A stretch of DNA of 64,000 nt from Erythrobacter sp. (GCA_023653115.1 JAMNXO010000002.1:1-64000), one strand, 5' to 3'; positions 43,826 through 52,192 are shown, counted from the first letter of the stretch. Numbers and translations are program-made. Notes: generated from the sequence alone by a model not told the origin.

Positions 43826-44482
43826 ATGAGTCGCAAGACTTTCTCGATTTCCGCGATTGCTGCAGTGGCAATCGCAACGGTGATGATCCCCGGCGTCGAT
43901 GGCGCTGCGGTGCTGGCGCAAGCCGCCAATGACCAGTTCAGCGCAACCGAAGCGGCCGATCCGGCCCCGGCGGCGGAGCTGGTCCCCGAAACCCTTGAAT
44001 ATATCTCCGAACCCGTGGTGCAGCCGCTTGTCGCTGCGCCCGAGCAGGACGTGCTCAGGGAAGCCGGTTCGCTTGGCGAGCTGGTCGGCATGGTCGATAC
44101 CGCCGCACCGATGAACGACGAGATGCATTGTCTGGCCGGTGCGGTCTATTTCGAAGCCCGCGGCGAACCGCTCGCCGGGCAGCTGGCGGTGGCGCAGGTG
44201 ATCGTCAACCGCACCGAAGATGGCCGTTTCCCGCGTAGCTATTGCGGTGTGGTGCGCCAGCGGGGGCAGTTTTCCTTCATGCGCGGCCGGACGATGCCGC
44301 AGATCCGTGATCGTTCCGCCGCGTGGGAACGCGCCGTGGCAATCGCGCAGATCGCGCACAAGGGCCTGTGGGAATCCGCCGCGGGCGACGCGGTGTTCTT
44401 CCACGCCCGCTATGTTCGTCCCGGCTGGAGCCGCACCAAGACGCGCCTCGCGCAGATCGACACGCATATCTTTTATAGGTGA
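43826..44482 (+). CDS. cell wall hydrolase, SleB family
   Basis: An exported 218-residue hydrolase. The N-terminus is a signal peptide (likely cleavage after VLAQA near residue 33), followed by a Pro/Glu-rich spacer. The catalytic domain is EMHCLAGAVYFEARGEPLAGQLAVAQVIVNRTEDGRFP with the glutamate of the lytic transglycosylase-like SleB fold, then CGVVRQRGQFSFM and FFHARYVRPGW. It probably cleaves peptidoglycan glycan strands in the periplasm during growth. Confidence 0.9.
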   Translation: MSRKTFSISAIAAVAIATVMIPGVDGAAVLAQAANDQFSATEAADPAPAAELVPETLEYISEPVVQPLVAAPEQDVLREAGSLGELVGMVDTAAPMNDEMHCLAGAVYFEARGEPLAGQLAVAQVIVNRTEDGRFPRSYCGVVRQRGQFSFMRGRTMPQIRDRSAAWERAVAIAQIAHKGLWESAAGDAVFFHARYVRPGWSRTKTRLAQIDTHIFYR

Positions 44483-44496
44483 TCCTCGCGGCTAGT

Positions 44497-44514
44497 GTGG
44501 GGGCAAGCCCCCAC
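44497..44514. repeat. intergenic hairpin after the cell wall hydrolase gene
   Basis: gtgggggc and gcccccac form a perfect eight-base-pair stem with a two-base loop. The 150 bases that follow, up to the end of the convergent xth gene, are rich in short complementary GC blocks (gcgcgaagcgc, cgcgcg). There is no T-run, so a terminator role is uncertain; it may be part of a dispersed repeat. Confidence 0.55.
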
Positions 44515-44659
44515 GCCGCTGCGGGCGCCCGCTTGGGCTTGCGGCGCTGTGCGCCGAGACCCGCCATCTTCAAGGGTTGGCACTAATCGGCGCGAAGCGC
44601 CGCAAGGGCGACCGCCCGCCCGCAGCCGCTCGCGCGGCACGCGCGAGACGCGGCGAGGA

Positions 44660-45454
44660 TTAGCGAGAAACCACCGCCCACACCGGCGCGTGATCGCTCG
44701 CTTTTTCACGCCCGCGGTGCGCCTTGTCGACGCCGCAGGCTTCGAGCCGGTCGGCGCATTCGGGCGACAGCAGGATGTGATCGATGCGGAAGCCGTGATC
44801 GCGCTGCCACGCGCCCGCCTGATAGTCCCAATAGGTCCACACCCCGCCGCGCGGATTGTGGGTGCGCAGGGCATCGGTCCAGCCATCATTGAGCAGCTGC
44901 GCATAGGCGGCGCGCGATTCAGGCTGCATCAGCGCGTCATCCGCCATCGCCTTGACCGCCCACACGTCGTCGTCTTCCGGGATGACGTTGAAATCGCCGA
45001 GCACCACCGCGGGCACTTCCTCGGCCCAGATTTCGGCCATGCGCGCGCGCAGCCGTTCCATCCACGCCAGTTTGTAGGTGAATTTCGGCCCCGGATGGGG
45101 GTTGCCGTTGGGCAGGTAGAGGCAGGCGATCCGCACGCCCGAGACATCCGCCTCGAGATAGCGCGCCTGTTCGCCCTCCCCTTCATTCGGCCCGTCGATC
45201 CCCAGCCCGCGCCGCACTTCGGTGAGCGTGTAGCCCGCCGCCGTATCGACCAGGATCGCCACCCCGTTGAAGCTCTTCTGCCCGTGCCAGATCGCGCTGT
45301 AACCCAGCGCCTCGATCTCGGCGGCGGGGAAGCCTTCGTCCTGCGATTTGATCTCCTGCAGGCAGGCGACCGCCGGACGCGTTTCAGCGAGCCATTCGAG
45401 CAGGCGCGGCAGGCGTGCCTTGATGCCATTGATGTTGAAGGTGGCGATTTTCAT
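44660..45454 (-). CDS. xth: exodeoxyribonuclease III
   Basis: AP endonuclease and 3'-5' exonuclease for base-excision repair, 264 residues. Motifs in order: FNINGIKARLPRLLEWLAE, CLQEIKSQDEGFP (metal-binding Glu), VAILVDTAAGY, VVLGDFNVIPEDDDVW (catalytic Asp and Asn) and FRIDHILLSPE with the C-terminal SDHAPVW (Asp-His). It is preceded by a dispersed repeat that separates it from erpA. Confidence 0.95.
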   Translation of the reverse strand: MKIATFNINGIKARLPRLLEWLAETRPAVACLQEIKSQDEGFPAAEIEALGYSAIWHGQKSFNGVAILVDTAAGYTLTEVRRGLGIDGPNEGEGEQARYLEADVSGVRIACLYLPNGNPHPGPKFTYKLAWMERLRARMAEIWAEEVPAVVLGDFNVIPEDDDVWAVKAMADDALMQPESRAAYAQLLNDGWTDALRTHNPRGGVWTYWDYQAGAWQRDHGFRIDHILLSPECADRLEACGVDKAHRGREKASDHAPVWAVVSR

Positions 45455-45461
45455 GGGGCTA

Positions 45462-45574
45462 CCTCGTCATTGCGAGCGGAGCGAAGCAATCCATGAACCG
45501 GCGTTTCCGCATAAGGCGAGGTCAGATCATGGATTGCCGCGTCGGCCCTTGCGGGCCTCCTCGCAATGACGCGG
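45462..45574. repeat. dispersed inverted-repeat element, copy 2
   Basis: Starts cctcgtcattgcgag and ends ctcgcaatgacgcgg, with gcgaagcaatccatg on the left and catggattgccgc on the right. These termini match the element at 8385-8498, while the centres differ. It fills the gap between xth and erpA. Confidence 0.8.
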
Positions 45575-45586
45575 CAAGATATCAAC

Positions 45587-45919
45587 TCAAATCCCGAAGC
45601 TCGCCCCGCATCCGCATCCCGCAGCGGCCTGCGGGTTTTCGACCTTGAAGGCCGCCCCGCCCAGCGATTCCACGAAATCGACCGTGCTGCCCGCAATCAG
45701 ATCAAGGCTCACCGGATCGACCACCAGCTTGACCCCGTCGGTTTCGCTCACCGTGTCGTCGCCCTCGGGCGCGTCGGCCAGGTCGAACTTGTACTGGAAG
45801 CCCGAACAGCCGCCCCCTTCGACCGCAAGGCGCAGGATCGCCGGACGCGCCTGCTTGGACGCGATCAACGCGATCCGGTGGGCGGCAGAGGGGGTGAGGA
45901 TCAGGGGCGCGGGGTTCAT
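45587..45919 (-). CDS. erpA: iron-sulfur cluster insertion protein ErpA/HesB type
   Basis: A-type carrier of 110 residues. The three conserved cysteines are in EGGGCSGFQYKF and AGCGCGASF (the C-x-C motif near the end). It receives [Fe-S] clusters from the assembly machinery and hands them to apoproteins. No other suf or isc gene is in the window. It lies 44 bases before the stop of the CBS-domain gene upstream on the same strand. Confidence 0.92.
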   Translation of the reverse strand: MNPAPLILTPSAAHRIALIASKQARPAILRLAVEGGGCSGFQYKFDLADAPEGDDTVSETDGVKLVVDPVSLDLIAGSTVDFVESLGGAAFKVENPQAAAGCGCGASFGI

Positions 45920-45958
45920 GACTGTAATCTAGTGCGCGCGGGCGCGATCCTCAAGCGA

Positions 45959-46390
45959 TCAGACCGCCTGAATATAATCGCGCAGCGCATTGGCCTCGTG
46001 CTGCACCTCGTCGATCTTGTGCTTCACCAGATCGCCGATCGAGATGAAGGCGACCAGCTTGCCGTCCTCCACCACCGGAAAGTGGCGGAAACGGCGGCGG
46101 GTCATCAGCGCCAGCGCATCATCGATATGGGTGCCGGGCTCGACCGTGACGGCGGGCGAGGTCATGATCTGCTCCACCGGCATATCGAGGCACGCGCCGC
46201 CGTGATCGGCAAGGCGGTAGATCACGTCGCGTTCCGACACGATGCCGACCACGCTGCCATTACGCAGCACCGGCAGCGCGCCGATGCGTTTGCTGGCAAG
46301 AATGCCGACAACCTGGGAAACCGGGGTCGCGACGTCGCAGGCGATGATGTCTGCAGAGCCGCGTTGAGCGATGATTCTGGCGATGGTCAT
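45959..46390 (-). CDS. two-CBS-domain protein
   Basis: A 143-residue protein made of a tandem CBS pair. CBS 1 runs about 10-65 (TPVSQVVGILASKRIGALPVLRNGSVVGIVSERDVIYRL) and CBS 2 about 72-130 (IMTSPAVTVEPGTHIDDALALMTRRRFRHFPVVEDGKLVAFISIGDLVKHKI). Such stand-alone pairs bind adenine nucleotides and act as energy sensors. The partner is unknown. It is divergent from the small membrane protein gene. Confidence 0.9.
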   Translation of the reverse strand: MTIARIIAQRGSADIIACDVATPVSQVVGILASKRIGALPVLRNGSVVGIVSERDVIYRLADHGGACLDMPVEQIMTSPAVTVEPGTHIDDALALMTRRRFRHFPVVEDGKLVAFISIGDLVKHKIDEVQHEANALRDYIQAV

Positions 46391-46538
46391 GGCCGACTCC
46401 CTCTCTCTCTAGATATGAAAATGCCATGTTTGCCGGCAAAACGCGAATCCGTGTCATTGCGATGGGTTGCATGGCCGGAATGCACCCTTGCAGCCTTTGC
46501 GCGTTGCCAAGCGATGGGATGCGCGCCATGTCGCTGGC

Positions 46539-46850
46539 ATGACCCGCAAATCCCCGCTCGATGATCCCGTGAACGCCGCCCACGCCTGGGCGCGCTATCG
46601 CCAGATCATGAAGCTGCTGCTGGCCGCCACGGTGCTGGTGGTGGCGGTCGCGATGGGACTGCTATTTGCCTATAACGGCATGATTTCGGTGCATTTCTAT
46701 ATCGCCGTCGCGCTCGGCATCAGCCTCACCATGCTGCTTGGCGGCGGGCTGATGGGCCTCGTGTTCCTCAGCAACGGGACAGGCCACGACGAATCGGTCG
46801 ACAACCAGATGCCGGGGCGCGACGAGTTCTGGTTGCCCAAGGATGATTAG
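46539..46850 (+). CDS. small two-helix membrane protein
   Basis: A 103-residue protein with two predicted transmembrane segments: LLLAATVLVVAVAMGLLFAY and YIAVALGISLTMLLGGGLMGLVFL. The N-terminus is short and charged, and the C-terminus is acidic (GHDESVDNQMPGRDEFWLPKDD). This type is conserved in sphingomonads but I know of no function. The ATG at 46539 fits the hydrophobic layout; an in-frame start further upstream is less likely. A long hairpin follows the stop. Confidence 0.75.
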   Translation: MTRKSPLDDPVNAAHAWARYRQIMKLLLAATVLVVAVAMGLLFAYNGMISVHFYIAVALGISLTMLLGGGLMGLVFLSNGTGHDESVDNQMPGRDEFWLPKDD

Positions 46851-46890
46851 GCGCTCTTTTCGGTCTCGCTGATGCGAGACAGCCCTTGCC

Positions 46891-46957
46891 GCCCCGCCTC
46901 CCCACCCGGCCACCATAACATAGTGGTACTATTGGTGGCCGGGTGGGGAGGCGGGGC
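46891..46957. repeat. long perfect hairpin, loop orientation A
   Basis: Arms of 25 bases, 46891-46915 and 46933-46957, are perfect reverse complements (gccccgcctccccacccgg core). The 17-base loop is taacatagtggtactat. The right flank gcgggaggtctgcgcc continues to the end of the next gene. A second copy at 56025-56085 has the same arms and flank with the loop inverted. It lies between convergent genes and likely stops transcription from both. Confidence 0.92.
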
Positions 46958-46970
46958 GGGAGGTCTGCGC

Positions 46971-47381
46971 CTAAGCAGCGGTAAGCCGGTAGTCTTCAAC
47001 GGGCACGCCGCCCACCAGATGTTCCTGAATGATCCGCTCCAGCACCTCGGGGCTGCACGAGTGATACCACACCCCGTCCGGCCACACGACCGCGACCGGC
47101 CCTGCGGCGCAGATCTGGAAGCAATCCGCCTTGCTGCGCTGCACGCCCCCGCCCGCGCCGCGGTTGCTGGCATCGGTGCGCTGCGGGCCGACGAGGCCAA
47201 GCTCCTTCAGGCGTGACTTCAGGAACCCCCACGCCTCCTCGCCCGCCTCGCGCGAGCAGCACTTCTGCTTGTCCGACACCGCGCACAGCAGGATGTGGCG
47301 CGTGATCGCGGTGCCTGCCTGCTGATCGCCGTAATGCTTGGCGAGCGAAGCCTGGGCCGAGAGCAGTTCCTTCCGGCTCAT
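46971..47381 (-). CDS. thioredoxin-like [2Fe-2S] ferredoxin domain protein
   Basis: A 136-residue protein of the thioredoxin-like 2Fe-2S ferredoxin family (as in NuoE and Shethna-type proteins). Cluster cysteines are suggested by HILLCAVSDKQKCC in the first part and DCFQICAAGPVAVVWPDGVWYHSC in the second. It may act in electron transfer or as a redox sensor. The start ATG overlaps the stop of the S9 peptidase gene, and the stop codon is close to a long hairpin. Confidence 0.85.
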   Translation of the reverse strand: MSRKELLSAQASLAKHYGDQQAGTAITRHILLCAVSDKQKCCSREAGEEAWGFLKSRLKELGLVGPQRTDASNRGAGGGVQRSKADCFQICAAGPVAVVWPDGVWYHSCSPEVLERIIQEHLVGGVPVEDYRLTAA

Positions 47382-49513
47382 TCGGGCTTCCCATCCTTCG
47401 GCTTCAACCAGCGATCCAGCCACGCGAACACCGTCTGGTGCCATTGCAGCGAGTTCTTCGCGCCCAGCACCCAGTGGTTCTCGTCCGGGAACACCAGCAA
47501 TTGCGAGGGGATACCGCGTTCCTGCAGGGCGGTGAAGCTTTGCAGGCCTTGCGTGTAGGGCACGCGGAAATCGAGCTCGCCGGTCACCACCAGCATCGGG
47601 GTTTTCCAGCTATCGACGTGGTTGGCGGGGTTCCACTTCTCGTAGGTTTCGCGTGCCTGCGAGTAGGTGCCGCCGAAATCCCAGCGCGGAAACCACAATT
47701 CCTCGGTCGCATAGTAGAAGCTGCGGGTGTCGAAGATGCCGTCATGCTGGACAAGGCAATCGAAGCGGTCAGCCCATTGGCCTGCGATCCAGTTGACCAT
47801 GTAGCCGCCATAGCTCGCCCCCATCGCGCAGGCGCGCTCTCCATCGATCTGGCTGTCGAGCTTCAATGCCGCCTCGAAGCCCTTTTGCAGATCTTCCAGA
47901 GGCTTTCCGCCCCAGTCACGCTGGATCGCATCGGTGAAGGCCTGCCCGTATCCGGTGCTGCCGTGGAAATCGATCGAGATCACTGCATAGCCCTGCGAGG
48001 CCGTAACGCGCGGGTTCCAGCGGTTTGACCAGCTGTCGTTGAAGCTGCCTTGCGGCCCGCCGTGGATATAGAGCAGCGCGGGGATCGGCCCGGTCTGGTC
48101 GGCCAGCCGGGTGATCTGGCCCCACACCGTATCGCCGTTGGCGCCGGTAAAGCTGAAGCGGCGGGTGACGATGCTCGCCATCTGGCCCATCTTGGTGGTG
48201 GCCACATCGGTGAGCGGGCGCGCCTGCCCCATCGCGTCCGACAGGTAGAGTTCGGCCGGAAGCCCAAGCGAATCGCGCGTGAACAGCATCCGCCCGCCCG
48301 GTAGCGGGGCGAGATTGGCAATATGCGCTTCGTTGCCCGCCATCAGATCAAGCCGCTCGACCTTCCCGCTGACGGGATCGATCCGGAAAGCGGGTGTATC
48401 GAGCACCGATTGCGCTGTCGCCAGCAGGTGCTTGCCATCAGCGCTCCAGGTGAGGCCGCCGAAGCTGAGATCGGTGTCTGCCGTCAGATTGCGCACTGTG
48501 CCTGTGGCGAGATCAAGCAGCCGCACCGAGAGCCGGTCGGCCTCGTAGGTCGGCCGGTCCATCGCCAGCCACGCCAGATAACGGCCACCGGGCGAGGGGG
48601 CGGGCGCGGTATCGGTAGCGGCGTTGCTGGCGGTCAGCAGCCTGGGCGCGGCGCCCGAAAGGTCGGAGGCGTAGATATCGAGGTTGGTCGAGCCGGGCTC
48701 AGCCCCGTCGGCCAGCCGCGCAACGAAATAGGCCTGGCTGCCGTCGGGCGCGAAGGCGATGTCCTCACCCCCGCCGAACGGCATGGTCGGGGTGTCGGCG
48801 ATCAGCCCTGTGGCAGGATCGCGGCCGTCGACCGGCACGCCTTCGCCTGCGGCCTTGCCGTCCGCGAGATCGAACACGAACACGCGGTTGGGGGTGCCGG
48901 GCGTCGCCCAGCGATCCCAGTGGCGATAGAAGCCGCCCGATCCGTCATACAGTCGTCCGGTGCCGGGGCCGGGGAGGTGTGCGGGCGTGGCAGCGCCGCA
49001 GCCCAATGTGGGGCAATTACGCGGCACTTCGGCCCACAGTGCGATTTTTGCGCCATTGGGGGCGAGTTTGAACCCTGCGATCGCGGCATCGGGATAGCCC
49101 GCGACCAGCTGCGGCGCGCCGACAGAGCCATCCTTGCCCAGCGTCACGCGCCACACCCGCCCGCGCGCATCGGCGCTGGCATCGGGATGCTGGCTGCTGA
49201 GGAAATAGATCTGGCCGTCCGGGCCGAAGGTGGGCGATGAGGCCTTGATCCCGAAGGCAAGCGCGACCGGAGCGGCGGCCGGCTTGGTCAGATCGAGCAG
49301 ATAGTAGCCGGTGCTGCGCGCAAGGCTCTCAGGATCGGTGGTGGTGACGCCGTAGATCGCCAGCGTCCCCGCGGCATTGACAGCCGGTGCACCGAGGCGG
49401 GGCAGGGTGACGAGATCCTGCGCGGTCATCGGCGGCGCGGTCTCGGCCGCGAGCGGGGTGGCAATCAGGGCGAGGGCGGCGGCAAGCGCGCCGGAAGCAG
49501 CAAGGTTACGCAT
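47378..49513 (-). CDS. S9 family prolyl oligopeptidase-type peptidase
   Basis: An exported 711-residue serine peptidase. A signal peptide (LAASGALAAALALIATPLAAE) precedes a beta-propeller of about 400 residues and the alpha/beta hydrolase domain. The catalytic Ser is in ACAMGASYGGYMVNW, Asp in VTGELDFRVPY and His in DENHWVLG. ALLYIHGGPQGSF forms the oxyanion region. It probably digests peptides in the periplasm. I used the ATG at 49513 because the longer reading adds 41 residues before the signal peptide. Confidence 0.93.
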   Translation of the reverse strand: MRNLAASGALAAALALIATPLAAETAPPMTAQDLVTLPRLGAPAVNAAGTLAIYGVTTTDPESLARSTGYYLLDLTKPAAAPVALAFGIKASSPTFGPDGQIYFLSSQHPDASADARGRVWRVTLGKDGSVGAPQLVAGYPDAAIAGFKLAPNGAKIALWAEVPRNCPTLGCGAATPAHLPGPGTGRLYDGSGGFYRHWDRWATPGTPNRVFVFDLADGKAAGEGVPVDGRDPATGLIADTPTMPFGGGEDIAFAPDGSQAYFVARLADGAEPGSTNLDIYASDLSGAAPRLLTASNAATDTAPAPSPGGRYLAWLAMDRPTYEADRLSVRLLDLATGTVRNLTADTDLSFGGLTWSADGKHLLATAQSVLDTPAFRIDPVSGKVERLDLMAGNEAHIANLAPLPGGRMLFTRDSLGLPAELYLSDAMGQARPLTDVATTKMGQMASIVTRRFSFTGANGDTVWGQITRLADQTGPIPALLYIHGGPQGSFNDSWSNRWNPRVTASQGYAVISIDFHGSTGYGQAFTDAIQRDWGGKPLEDLQKGFEAALKLDSQIDGERACAMGASYGGYMVNWIAGQWADRFDCLVQHDGIFDTRSFYYATEELWFPRWDFGGTYSQARETYEKWNPANHVDSWKTPMLVVTGELDFRVPYTQGLQSFTALQERGIPSQLLVFPDENHWVLGAKNSLQWHQTVFAWLDRWLKPKDGKPE

Positions 49514-49554
49514 GGCGCGCAGGACTAGCCTGCCGCGCGCCGCCGCGCCAGTCG

Positions 49555-50061
49555 TCAGACCTTCTTGCCGACGATCCGCGCGATTTCGGCCTGCACCATC
49601 TGTTCGACCATCGCGGGCAGATTGGCTTCGAGCCATTCGGCCAGCATCGGGCGCAGCAATTCACGGGTCAGCCCTTCGAGCGAGGTTTCGCCCGACCGCA
49701 CGATCTGCGGCTTGGCGCCGGGTTCGGCCAGCATCGCGAGCGCGGCAAGATTATCCTGCATCGCGCTGCGCACCGTATCGTCGATCAGCGGAGCTTCGTC
49801 GTCCTGAGCGAGCGGGATCGCCGGCGCCTCGGCCTCGGGGGCGAATTCCATGTCGGCGAGATCGAGCACTTCCTCTTCGTCACGCACCTGATGTGCGCGC
49901 GCGGATTCGGGCGCCGGGATGGGGGTGATCTCGACCGGCCGCTCGGGCGCGACATCGCGGCGGCGGCGGTTTTCGAGGGCCACGGCGCGGTTATCGCGCG
50001 CGATTACTTTCTTGATCGATTCGAGAATTTCCTCGACCGAAGCTTCGTTGTCGTGGCCCAT
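49555..50061 (-). CDS. popZ: PopZ-type polar organizing protein (DUF2497)
   Basis: A 168-residue acidic protein with the DUF2497/PopZ plan. The N-terminal helix EASVEEILESIKKVIARDN resembles the partner-binding region of Caulobacter PopZ; the middle is Pro/Glu/Asp-rich and likely disordered; the C-terminal helices LEGLTRELLRPMLAEWLEANLPAMVEQMVQAEIARIV form the oligomerisation domain. In Caulobacter PopZ forms the polar matrix that captures ParB-parS complexes. The gene lies between the S9 peptidase and the TolC-like gene. Confidence 0.85.
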   Translation of the reverse strand: MGHDNEASVEEILESIKKVIARDNRAVALENRRRRDVAPERPVEITPIPAPESARAHQVRDEEEVLDLADMEFAPEAEAPAIPLAQDDEAPLIDDTVRSAMQDNLAALAMLAEPGAKPQIVRSGETSLEGLTRELLRPMLAEWLEANLPAMVEQMVQAEIARIVGKKV

Positions 50062-50105
50062 CTTCCGCCCTTTGTGAGCTGCGCCGGCCGTCCCGAATCG
50101 GGACG

Positions 50106-51572
50106 CTATTTTTCGCCGGGCAGCAGTTGCGGGCCGATTGTTGCGTCAGGGGCAGGAATGTCAACGGTTCTGGTGGAGCGGGCTTCGGCCTGCGGGTCGC
50201 GGTCCCAGTCCCACATCTTGCTGCTGACACGGTCTGCGTTGACCTGCGGATCATAGAGCGGGCCCCCGGTGTCGAGGTTGAGATCGCGCGCTTCGGCCTT
50301 GCCCATCAGCGCGAGCAGGCTGAAGCCCGCGACATAGGCATTGCGCCGTGCGGTCACCAATTGGGCGCGGGCGAGCACCAGTTCCTGCTCGGCGTTGAGC
50401 ACGTCGAGGATCTGGCGGTTGCCGATGGAGTTTTCCGCACGCACGCCTTCAAGACTGAGTTCGGCGGCTTCAACGGCAGCCTGCGCGCTCTTGATCACGC
50501 TGTTGGCGGCCTGCCATGCGGCATAGGTCGAGCGGGTTTCGGCGATGATCTGGCGTTCGGAAGCGATCACATCTTCGAGCAAGGCGGATTCGCGCGCTCC
50601 GGCCTGACGCTGGCGCGCGGCGGGTGCGCCGCCCTGGAACAGCGGGATTGTGACCCGCACGCCGGCATTGGCGGTCTTCTCGCTCTGCGCGAACTGCGCG
50701 GCGACGGGGCCGCCGAGCGTGCCGAAGAAGTCGCTGTACTGGCCGTTGACGAACAGCCCGACGGTGGGAAGGCGCCCGGCTCCTGCGGCCTTGGTGTCGA
50801 AGCCCGCAGCCTCGGCGCGCAGCTTGGCGGCGATGAGATTGGGGTTGTTCTCCAGCGCGCTCACGATTGCCGCGCCAACAGTGTCCGGCAGGCCCGGCAG
50901 CAGCGGCGGGGCCTCGAGGTCGCCCGGCTCCTTGCCCACGAGGCGGATATAGGTCTCGCGCGCATTGATGAGGTTGGCCTCGGCCGACTGGCGATCACCC
51001 TCGGCCACCGCGAGGCGCGAGCGTGACTGGGCCACGTCGGTGATGGTCAGATCGCCGATCTGGAAGCGATCACTTGTCGCCTGGAGATTGGTGCGCAGCA
51101 CTTCGACGTTGTTGGACGCCAGCGCCACCAGCGCCTCGGTGCGCAGCACGTCCATATAGGCGGCGACGACCTGCGCGAAGAGCGAGCTTTCGACATTGCG
51201 CAGCTCTGCCTCGCTCGATTCGACCCGTCCCTTGGCGGCAGCGATCGAATTGCGCACGGCCCCGCCGGAATAGACCGGCACCAGCACCTGTGCCGTCACC
51301 CCGAGGTTTCGTTCGGGCGCGGTGAAGGAGTTGGCCGATTGCCGCAGGAACTCGATATGGGTCGCGGTGATGTCGGCCGAGGGCAGGCCCTGCGCCCGCG
51401 CCAGCGGCACGTTCTCGTCATTGCCGCGCTTGGTCGCCCGCGCGCTTTCGAGCGAGGGGTTGGTGTTGTAGGCGTTGGCCAGCGCCTCGCGCAGATTGTC
51501 GGCCGCAGCCGGTGCGGCAAGCGCGAGCAGGCTCGCCGATCCGGCCAGCAGCAATGCGGCGGTGCGGTTCAC
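50106..51572 (-). CDS. TolC family outer membrane protein
   Basis: A 488-residue outer membrane efflux factor. The signal peptide ends about AAPAAAD; the protein then shows LREALANAYNTNPSLESARATKRGNDE and the repeated coiled-coil halves of TolC (NVESSLFAQVVAAYMDVLRTEALVALA; AGARESALLEDVIASERQIIAETRSTYAAWQAAN), with LVGKEPGDLE typical of the family. It forms a trimeric channel for type I secretion or drug efflux; the inner-membrane partners are elsewhere. It overlaps the Pcm-like gene upstream, a common pairing in alphaproteobacteria. Confidence 0.93.
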   Translation of the reverse strand: MNRTAALLLAGSASLLALAAPAAADNLREALANAYNTNPSLESARATKRGNDENVPLARAQGLPSADITATHIEFLRQSANSFTAPERNLGVTAQVLVPVYSGGAVRNSIAAAKGRVESSEAELRNVESSLFAQVVAAYMDVLRTEALVALASNNVEVLRTNLQATSDRFQIGDLTITDVAQSRSRLAVAEGDRQSAEANLINARETYIRLVGKEPGDLEAPPLLPGLPDTVGAAIVSALENNPNLIAAKLRAEAAGFDTKAAGAGRLPTVGLFVNGQYSDFFGTLGGPVAAQFAQSEKTANAGVRVTIPLFQGGAPAARQRQAGARESALLEDVIASERQIIAETRSTYAAWQAANSVIKSAQAAVEAAELSLEGVRAENSIGNRQILDVLNAEQELVLARAQLVTARRNAYVAGFSLLALMGKAEARDLNLDTGGPLYDPQVNADRVSSKMWDWDRDPQAEARSTRTVDIPAPDATIGPQLLPGEK

Positions 51573-52192
51573 GCGAAGGTCCAGCTCTTGGGCGTATCGA
51601 AAGCGTGCAGCACCGGAATGCCGAGATCCTCGACCGGCTGGAGCACGACATTGCCGCCTACCTTGCGCCCCGAGGCGAGCCGGGTGACCTGCCGCAGCAC
51701 CACGCCGGTGACGATCCGTCCCTGATCGGCAAGGCGTGCTTCAAGGGCTTCGGGCAGGTGTTCGATCGCGCCGTCGATCACGATCAGCGAGAACGTGCCC
51801 GTCACCGCGCCCGTCGCTGCCTCGGCTGCGCTGATGGTGGCAAGTTCGCTCACCAGCGGGCGCAGCAATTCGGCGAGGTAACCGGTGCCGCCTTCGACCA
51901 CCAGCACGCTGTCAGCGCGGGCAGGAGCAGCTTCGGTCAACAGCTTGCCGTAGAACAGCGGCGCGGCAAGGTGACCGCCGGTTTCGCTGGCGTTGCCGAG
52001 GCTCACCGCGCGATCAATATAGGCGACCGACGCCTTGTCAGCGGGCAGGAAATCCTCGCGCGGCACGGCGATCATGCGGGCGAGGACATATTCCTCGTTG
52101 ACGCCGCTGGTGCGCAGCTGGCTGTCAATCATCGCGCGGCGGGCGGTGCTGGTGTCGGTTTGGCGTTCACGTGTCATGGTCAGGTCGGTCAT
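51569..52192 (-). CDS. protein-L-isoaspartate O-methyltransferase family protein
   Basis: A 207-residue Pcm-like SAM methyltransferase. MIDSQLRTSGVNEEYVLARMIAVPREDFLP is the family start; the SAM-binding region is ADSVLVVEGGTGYLAELL, with Glu-Gly-Gly in place of the common G-x-G-S-G-Y, so activity as a repair enzyme is not certain. It overlaps tolC by four bases and is probably the first gene of the pair. A 22-base perfect palindrome sits 15 bases upstream of its start. Confidence 0.85.
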   Translation of the reverse strand: MTDLTMTRERQTDTSTARRAMIDSQLRTSGVNEEYVLARMIAVPREDFLPADKASVAYIDRAVSLGNASETGGHLAAPLFYGKLLTEAAPARADSVLVVEGGTGYLAELLRPLVSELATISAAEAATGAVTGTFSLIVIDGAIEHLPEALEARLADQGRIVTGVVLRQVTRLASGRKVGGNVVLQPVEDLGIPVLHAFDTPKSWTFA

